Made by a program: the position numbers and the translations under genes | In this document: positions 23,229 to 28,837 of the stretch, piece after piece | Layout of the letters: every line of letters begins with the position of its first letter | How positions within the stretch are numbered: the first letter of the stretch is position 1 | Source: CAZJFH01 sp964545205 | GTDB taxonomy: Bacteria > Pseudomonadota > Alphaproteobacteria > Rhodospirillales > Magnetospirillaceae | Length of the DNA stretch: 28,837 nt | Direction of reading: 5' to 3' | Assembly: GCA_964545205.1 (NCBI GenBank) | Contig: CAZJFH010000063.1 | Coordinates: forward strand, 1 to 28,837 | The notes under the pieces: generated by a model | The model's database searches: none | Told to the model about the DNA's origin: nothing | What the model saw: the letters and a program-made list of their open reading frames with translations, nothing else

Positions 23229-25159
23229 CGCGCCGCTCCTTCCAGCAGGGCTACCGCCCGTTCCTCGATGCGGCCCTCGGCCGCCAGCAAACGCACCTCG
23301 CCGACGCGGGCCTGGACCAGCGCCGAGATGTGCCGCAGCCGCGCCGCGAGCACGTCGTCGTAGCGGTTGAGCAGTTCGAACTCGGTGACCAGCTCGCGCT
23401 GGTTCATGTCGAGCGCCTTCTCGTAGGCGGTGATGGCGTCGGCGACGTCGGCGCGGGTGGCGGCGACCAGGGCCTCGGCCGAGGCCATGCGCCGGATCGC
23501 GTCCGAGACCTCCTCGGCGACCTGGGTGCGGGTCAGCGCCAGCGCGTCGGCCGCCTGGCGGCGCTGCAGGCGCGCCCGGCTGGCCGCGGCCTCCTCGGCC
23601 CGCTGCCACAGCGGCAGGCGGTAGCTCAGCAGCACCGTCAGGTTGTGGCTGTCGGGATCGGGAAGGTTGGCGATCGAGTCGCTCCAGGTCTCGTAGCCGA
23701 AGGTGGCGTCGGACTGGCCGACGCCGAAGCTGACGTCGAGGCCGATGTCGGGCAGGAGCTGGTTCTCGCGGTATTCGAGCTGGGTGTCGCGCACCCGCAG
23801 ATCGGCCAGCGCAAGATGGATGCGCGGGTTGTTCTCCAGCGCCCGCTCGGCGGCGCCGGCCTGGCGGACGGCGATCGGCCGGCCCAATTCGTCCTCGAAG
23901 CCGGTCGGGATCAGCACCGCCGGGTCTTCCCGGGCGGCCAGGGTCAGCAGCTCGGTCGAGGCGGCGACGTAGGTGTTGCGCAGGATCTCCAGCCGGTTGC
24001 GCAGCGTCTCGGTGGCGGCGCGGGTCTGGGCGATGTCGTAGTTGGTGATCAGCCCGCTGGCGTAGCGGCGCTCGGCGCGGGCCAGCCGCTCCTCCATCGT
24101 CGCCAGGTGGCGGGCCACCGTCTGGATCGTCAGGTACGATTCGACCAGGCTCCAGTAGCCGGTCATCGCGTTGCGCAGCGCCGCGTCGCGCACGGCGCGC
24201 TGCTGCCACACCGCCCGCCGCTCGCTCTCCTCGGCGACCGCCAGATCGACCGACTGGCCGGTGCCGGCCTCGCCGAAGCCCTTGGTGAAGGGCAGCGGCG
24301 TCGACAGGTAGATCTGGGCGTTGCTGGTCCACGGCGCCCGGTTGCCGAAGGCGAAGGGGTCGTTGACGTCGAGGATCGTGTAGTTGAAGCCGGTGACGTA
24401 GGAGTTCTTGTGCCGCAGGGTCGAGCCGACCGAGACGCCGGTGATCGTGCCCCACGACCACAGCTTGTCGACGCCGATCGAGGCCGCCCAGTCGAACGGC
24501 GTGTGCGGCAGCGTGGGGAACGACGCCCACTCCCATTCCGTGCTCAGCGTCGGCGGCGTGTAGCACTGCGGATCGGTCGGGTTCAGCACCTCGCCGTCGA
24601 CGATCACGCAGCCGGTGGTGACCTGCACGTCCTGTTCGTTGGCGGCCGGTGGCGGGCTGGCGTCGCGCAGCCGGGTGACCAGGTCGCCGCGGCTTTTGCT
24701 GTCCGTGAACTGGTACGAGGTGTTGACGCGCAGCAGCGGATCGAACGCGCCCTCGGCGCTGCGCACCGCGGCGGCGGCGATCGCCTGGTCGTGATCGGCG
24801 ATCCGCATGCCGAGATTGCGCTGCAGGACGCCGTCGAGCAGGTCGCGGATGGTCGCCGCGCGGCGTTCGGCCGTCAGGCCGTCCGCGCCGTCGACCGGCA
24901 GCGGCCGGGCGGCGAGCAGTTCGGCGACGTCGATCGCGCTCTCGCCGGGCAGAGTCTGGCGCCAGATCGCGTCGGACTGGTCGGCGGCCAGCGCGCCGCC
25001 GCTGGCGGCGGCGATCAGCAGGCCGGCCAGGCCGGCGCGCGCCGCCGCGCGTCCGCCGCGCGAATCACCCAGGCCGGCGCGCGCCGGCGCGCGCCGGCCG
25101 CGGGAATCACATCGTGTCGAGGACCGTTCGAGATCCACTGTTTCCCCCAATCGGCGCAT
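23225..25159 (-). CDS. TolC-like outer-membrane factor, first of three
   Basis: A 644-residue TolC-type protein. The predicted export signal (AGLAGLLIAAASGGALA) is preceded by about 40 unusual residues, Arg/Ala-rich and partly duplicated, so the true start may be later; a GTG at codon 8 is one option, and no Met lies nearer. The mature part shows VLQRNLGMRIADHDQAIAAAAV, FDPLL at about 139-143, YWSLVESYLTIQTVARHLATMEERLARAERRYASGL, and RALENNPRIHLALADLRVRD. The extra loop holds Cys184 and Cys199. It follows the FHA gene by 60 bases and is coupled to the second paralogue by ATGA. It is probably one subunit of the outer-membrane exit of the exporter. Confidence 0.87.
   Translation of the reverse strand: MRRLGETVDLERSSTRCDSRGRRAPARAGLGDSRGGRAAARAGLAGLLIAAASGGALAADQSDAIWRQTLPGESAIDVAELLAARPLPVDGADGLTAERRAATIRDLLDGVLQRNLGMRIADHDQAIAAAAVRSAEGAFDPLLRVNTSYQFTDSKSRGDLVTRLRDASPPPAANEQDVQVTTGCVIVDGEVLNPTDPQCYTPPTLSTEWEWASFPTLPHTPFDWAASIGVDKLWSWGTITGVSVGSTLRHKNSYVTGFNYTILDVNDPFAFGNRAPWTSNAQIYLSTPLPFTKGFGEAGTGQSVDLAVAEESERRAVWQQRAVRDAALRNAMTGYWSLVESYLTIQTVARHLATMEERLARAERRYASGLITNYDIAQTRAATETLRNRLEILRNTYVAASTELLTLAAREDPAVLIPTGFEDELGRPIAVRQAGAAERALENNPRIHLALADLRVRDTQLEYRENQLLPDIGLDVSFGVGQSDATFGYETWSDSIANLPDPDSHNLTVLLSYRLPLWQRAEEAAASRARLQRRQAADALALTRTQVAEEVSDAIRRMASAEALVAATRADVADAITAYEKALDMNQRELVTEFELLNRYDDVLAARLRHISALVQARVGEVRLLAAEGRIEERAVALLEGAAR
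25028..25111. repeat. 42-bp imperfect tandem duplication in the leader of the first outer-membrane factor
   Basis: Two 42-base units (25028-25069 and 25070-25111), each starting CAGGCCGGCGCGCGCC and ending AATCAC plus one base, encode two 14-residue Arg/Ala/Gly-rich blocks just before the hydrophobic core of the signal. The in-frame unit length (14 codons) fits slippage within coding sequence, but such GC-rich palindromic blocks could also be non-coding if translation starts later. Confidence 0.65.
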
Positions 25160-25175
25160 TCGCGCCCCCGCACAC

Positions 25176-25194
25176 GCCGGAGCCCCACTCCGGC
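25176..25194. other. Small hairpin between the FHA gene and the first outer-membrane factor gene
   Basis: GCCGGAG, a 5-base loop, then CTCCGGC lies in the 60-base gap between the two genes. There is no T run, so it is not an intrinsic terminator. It may be an mRNA-processing or stability element that sets the FHA to TolC ratio. Confidence 0.35.
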
Positions 25195-25219
25195 CGCTAT
25201 CATCACGAACGCGACCGTA

Positions 25220-26536
25220 TCAGCCGCCGGTCAGGCGGCTGCTCCAGGCGTTGATCAAGGCGATGTCGCGTTCCTCGACCTGATCGACCAGGCTGCGGAA
25301 CACGACGTAGTAAACCGACAGCGCCTTGTTCTGGCTGCGTCGCAGCTCGGCGAAGCGCGCCTTGAGGGTGCCGAGCGCCATCACCTCGGCGACCGCCGGC
25401 GGCGTGACGCCCTCGGCCGGCTTCGGGTGGATCGTCGAGAAGCGCCGGAAGCGCTCGACGATCTCGGCGAGGTCGAGCAGTTGGCGCGCCGAATGGAGAT
25501 GCTCCATTTCCGCGCTGGGGCTGCCGCCCGCCAGCAGCCGCTCGACCTGACCCTTGGTGGTGGCGATCAGCGCCGCGGCCTCGTCGAGGCGGCCGTCGCG
25601 CAGCATCGGAACGAACTGCCGCTCGAAGCGCAGGAACGCCAGCTCGGCGCCGGTGCTGACCAGCCCGGCATGGCCGGGATTCTTGCTCGCCAGATCCGTC
25701 AGGCCGGCCAGGCGCTCGGTCAGCGCGGCGACGTCGGCGTCGTAGGAGGCGTTGAGCAGGTCGCTGCCGGTGCGCTCGCGGACATTGGCGATCACCTTGC
25801 CGGCCAGCGCCGAATTGCCCGACACCGCGGCGCCGATCGCCTTGGGTTCGCCGCTGGTCAGGAAGAATCCGATGCCGGCGACGGCCAGCAGCAACGGCAC
25901 GCCGATCAGCGCCATGCGCTTGGCCTTCGACGCCGCGGCGGGCGTCCGCGCGGCCTGCTTCTGCTGATGCCGGCTGGCGACGGTTTCGGTCGCGGTCGTG
26001 CGCACCAGCGCCTCGGGATCGGTGGTGCGGATCGACTGCAGCACCGCCTCGCTGGCGGCGCGGCTGCCGAACATCATCGTCCGTTCGCCCTCGTCGTCGC
26101 CGCCGCCCTGGTCGGCCGGCGCGGCGTCCTGGGCCGGCGCGAGGTCGGGGCGGTCGAGCGAGAACTGGAAGGCGATCGGCCCGAACCGGACCTCGTCGCC
26201 GTGGTGCAGCCAGGCCGAGGTGACGCGGCGGCCGTTGACGAAGACGCCGTTGGTGCTGTGGCGGTCCTCGACCCCCCACATGCCGGTGCCGGGAAAGATG
26301 CGGGCGTGACGGCGCGACAGCTTGCGCGAGTTGATCGGCATGGTGCAGTCGGGATCGCGCCCGACGATCACTTCGCCGACGCCGAGATCGATTCGGATTT
26401 CCGCCTCGGCGCCCTCGATCTGGGACGTGTCGGTGCAAACGAGACTGGCTTTCGGGGCCGACATGATTTCACCGCCGCCGCCCTGCTGCTGGAACGGATT
26501 GGCTGCCGCGACAGTCTTGTCCTCGTCCTCGATCAT
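25220..26536 (-). CDS. FHA-domain membrane protein, first gene of the export operon
   Basis: A 438-residue protein. An N-terminal tail is followed by an FHA phosphothreonine-binding domain (about 48-126) with all hallmark residues: GR at 59-60, SRRH at 74-77, STNG at 94-97 and GDEVRFG. An acidic linker, an Arg/Ala/Lys region, one transmembrane helix (about 208-227, MALIGVPLLLAVAGIGFFL) and a C-terminal helical domain of about 210 residues that I do not recognise come next; the C-terminal domain should be periplasmic. Two acidic-[KR]-Thr-hydrophobic motifs, DEDKTV (Thr8) and EGERTMMFG (Thr153), flank the FHA domain and look like possible phospho-acceptor sites. No kinase is visible here. Its lead position suggests that it gates or assembles the secretion machine in response to Ser/Thr phosphorylation. 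Confidence 0.85.
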   Translation of the reverse strand: MIEDEDKTVAAANPFQQQGGGGEIMSAPKASLVCTDTSQIEGAEAEIRIDLGVGEVIVGRDPDCTMPINSRKLSRRHARIFPGTGMWGVEDRHSTNGVFVNGRRVTSAWLHHGDEVRFGPIAFQFSLDRPDLAPAQDAAPADQGGGDDEGERTMMFGSRAASEAVLQSIRTTDPEALVRTTATETVASRHQQKQAARTPAAASKAKRMALIGVPLLLAVAGIGFFLTSGEPKAIGAAVSGNSALAGKVIANVRERTGSDLLNASYDADVAALTERLAGLTDLASKNPGHAGLVSTGAELAFLRFERQFVPMLRDGRLDEAAALIATTKGQVERLLAGGSPSAEMEHLHSARQLLDLAEIVERFRRFSTIHPKPAEGVTPPAVAEVMALGTLKARFAELRRSQNKALSVYYVVFRSLVDQVEERDIALINAWSSRLTGG

Positions 26537-26565
26537 GCGTTATGCCCCCAGCCCTGCCGGCCGCC

Positions 26566-26594
26566 ACCGTATCATGCAGGACTAGGGGCGACAA
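26566..26594 (-). promoter_or_regulatory. Candidate sigma-70-type promoter of the export operon
   Basis: Read on the minus strand: TTGTCG (26594-26589), a 17-base spacer, and TACGGT (26571-26566), about 30 bases before the ATG of the FHA gene. The -35 match is fair and the -10 poor, so this is a suggestion only. No sigma-54 consensus is present, which implies that the machine and its substrates are controlled separately. Confidence 0.35.
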
Positions 26595-26653
26595 CATTTC
26601 GGAGAGGGCCGTGGCGCAAAAGAGAAAGGGGCAACGAGGACTGTGACCGCTTC

Positions 26654-26667
26654 TTGACGGACGTCAA
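26654..26667. promoter_or_regulatory. Palindromic operator candidate in the FHA/activator intergenic region
   Basis: TTGACG, two bases, CGTCAA: a perfect 6-base dyad near the middle of the 235-base divergent gap (26537-26771), about 105 bases before the activator start. TTGACG could double as a -35 box for the plus-strand gene. It is unlike the dyads upstream of the peptide array. I see no gene in this gap. Confidence 0.4.
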
Positions 26668-26771
26668 TCGGGCGCTCGCCGGCCTCGCCGCTGGATTGGC
26701 GCTGGACCCCGGCCGGCGCGGCATGGTTACCTGTTCGCCCGATCGGGGAGTTTTGGGGAACGGACGGACGG

Positions 26772-28019
<1,248 letters not shown>

Positions 28020-28021
28020 AG

Positions 28022-28047
28022 CCGGCGCCCGCCGCGGCGGGCGCCGG
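28022..28047. terminator. GC-rich hairpin between convergent genes
   Basis: A perfect 12-base stem with a 2-base loop starts 3 bases after the activator stop and ends 6 bases before the stop of the convergent DUF4384 gene. It has no T tract on either side, so it is at best a weak or Rho-assisted bidirectional terminator. Confidence 0.5.
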
Positions 28048-28052
28048 GTCGT

Positions 28053-28837
28053 TCAACGCACGCTGATCGACAGCGAGGCCTCGCCGGCGCCGGCGCCGGC
28101 GGCGGCGCGCGCCGCCGCGACCGCCTCGTCGATGCCGATTCCGCTCAGCGGCAGCAGGTCGACGCCGCCGATGCGGCCGATCAGCGCGTCGAGCACGTCG
28201 GTGCGGCTGGCGACGCAGGCGATGCGCTCGGTGACGCCGGGGGTGTCGAACTGGAACTGGAAGTTGGCGGCCGAGCCGGGCACCTGCACCGGCTTGCCGG
28301 CGCTCACCCGGGCGCTGGGGTTGAAGCGGTTGGGGAAGAAGCGGCTGACGCTGCCGTCGCCCATCCGGTAGAAGCAGTAGACGTAGGCGTCCTGCGCCGT
28401 CTGCAGCATCACGGTCATCGACTGGCCGACGTCGTAGACCGGCTGCGGGCCGTGATTGGTGGTCACCGAGATCGAGATCGGCTTGATCTCCGGCTGGGCC
28501 GGGGGCGCCGGCGGGGCCGGCGGTTTCGGCAGCGCGGCGACGGTGGTCGGCGGCGGCGCCGGCGCGGGCGCGGGAGCGGGGGCCGGCGTCGCGACCGGGG
28601 CCGCGGGCGTCGGGGCGGGGGCCGGCGTCGCGACCGGAGCCGCGGGAACGGGCGTCGGCGCCGGCGTCGCCACGGGAGTCGGTTCGGGAACCGGCGCGAC
28701 CGGCGTGGGCGCGGGGGCCGGCGCGGCGGTCACGGCCGGCTCGGGCGCGGGGGCCGGTTCGGGCGCGGGTGCCGGCGCGGCGGCCTGCGGGGCCGGCGCG
28801 GGTTCGGGCGCCGGCGCCGGCGCGGGCGCGGGAGTCT
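28053..28837 (-). CDS. DUF4384-domain protein with long Pro/Ala-rich linker, 5' partial
   Basis: The frame stays open to the right edge, so the start lies outside the window; the GTG at 28733 is within the linker. At least 95 residues of Pro/Ala/Glu/Thr/Val repeats (PAPAPTPV, PEPAPAP) precede a DUF4384 domain: VYDVGQSMTVMLQTAQDAYVYCFYRMGDGSVSRFFPNRFNP, then VSAGKPVQVPG, FQFQFDTPGVTERIACVAS. The FPNRF motif and the strand pattern are typical. A short Ala/Gly-rich C-terminus ends SLSISVR. DUF4384 often accompanies caspase-like, kinase or FHA-type modules in bacterial envelope proteins, but its function is unknown. The missing N-terminus may hold the effector domain or a signal peptide. Confidence 0.85.
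   Translation of the reverse strand, partial: TPAPAPAPAPEPAPAPQAAAPAPAPEPAPAPEPAVTAAPAPAPTPVAPVPEPTPVATPAPTPVPAAPVATPAPAPTPAAPVATPAPAPAPAPAPPPTTVAALPKPPAPPAPPAQPEIKPISISVTTNHGPQPVYDVGQSMTVMLQTAQDAYVYCFYRMGDGSVSRFFPNRFNPSARVSAGKPVQVPGSAANFQFQFDTPGVTERIACVASRTDVLDALIGRIGGVDLLPLSGIGIDEAVAAARAAAGAGAGEASLSISVR
28540..28837. repeat. Low-complexity Pro/Ala-coding repeat
   Basis: Near-repetitive GC-rich sequence built from GCGGGNGCCGGC-like units encodes the Pro/Ala linker of the DUF4384 protein. Copies such as GGCGTCGCGACCGGGGCCGC recur with small changes. It probably spans the periplasm or cell wall, and its length is likely to vary between strains. Confidence 0.7.

Overview
This is a high-GC window with long, tightly packed, often overlapping reading frames. 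Gene families (SapC, two-partner secretion, FliK-like and QueF-like genes) and composition suggest an alphaproteobacterium, possibly of the Rhodospirillales. That placement is inference; there is no rRNA or marker gene to confirm it.

Left end (1-1347, + strand): the 3' end of an Ala/Pro-rich, possibly FliK-like protein, translationally coupled to a small T-fold protein that resembles QueF but lacks the catalytic cysteine. Region 1416-9754 (- strand): a two-partner secretion pair, a TpsB outer-membrane transporter followed by a 2183-residue TpsA exoprotein whose C-terminus is a caspase-like (C14) peptidase with an apparently intact His/Cys dyad. Region 9991-11456 (+): a SapC-family gene, an unrecognised exported protein and a strong terminator.

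The core of the window (11483-28019) looks like one export and maturation system for a family of small glycine-rich proteins. On the - strand, in order of transcription, are: an FHA-domain membrane protein, three tandem TolC-like outer-membrane factors coupled by ATGA overlaps, an ATP-grasp-like protein, a parvulin-like prolyl isomerase with no signal peptide, a HlyD-type adaptor, and a peptidase-containing ABC exporter (two cyclic-nucleotide-binding-like domains, C39 protease, membrane domain, ATPase). A Rho-independent terminator ends this unit. Just beyond it lies a perfect sigma-54 promoter preceded by two tandem dyads 21 bp apart, and then four tandem paralogous genes for 88-90-residue Gly/Ala/Ser-rich proteins. 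All four end in the same 15-residue tail. Divergent from the FHA gene is a sigma-54 activator with GAFTGA, AAA+ and HTH regions but no recognised sensor domain, the obvious candidate regulator of that promoter.

My reading is a sigma-54-switched system that makes, possibly modifies, trims and exports silk-like glycine-rich peptides through a dedicated tripartite machine whose outer-membrane channel may be a heterotrimer. The peptide family and the gene combination are the most likely undescribed biology here. The right edge holds a partial Pro/Ala-rich DUF4384 protein. I saw no tRNA, rRNA, CRISPR array, transposase or integrase.
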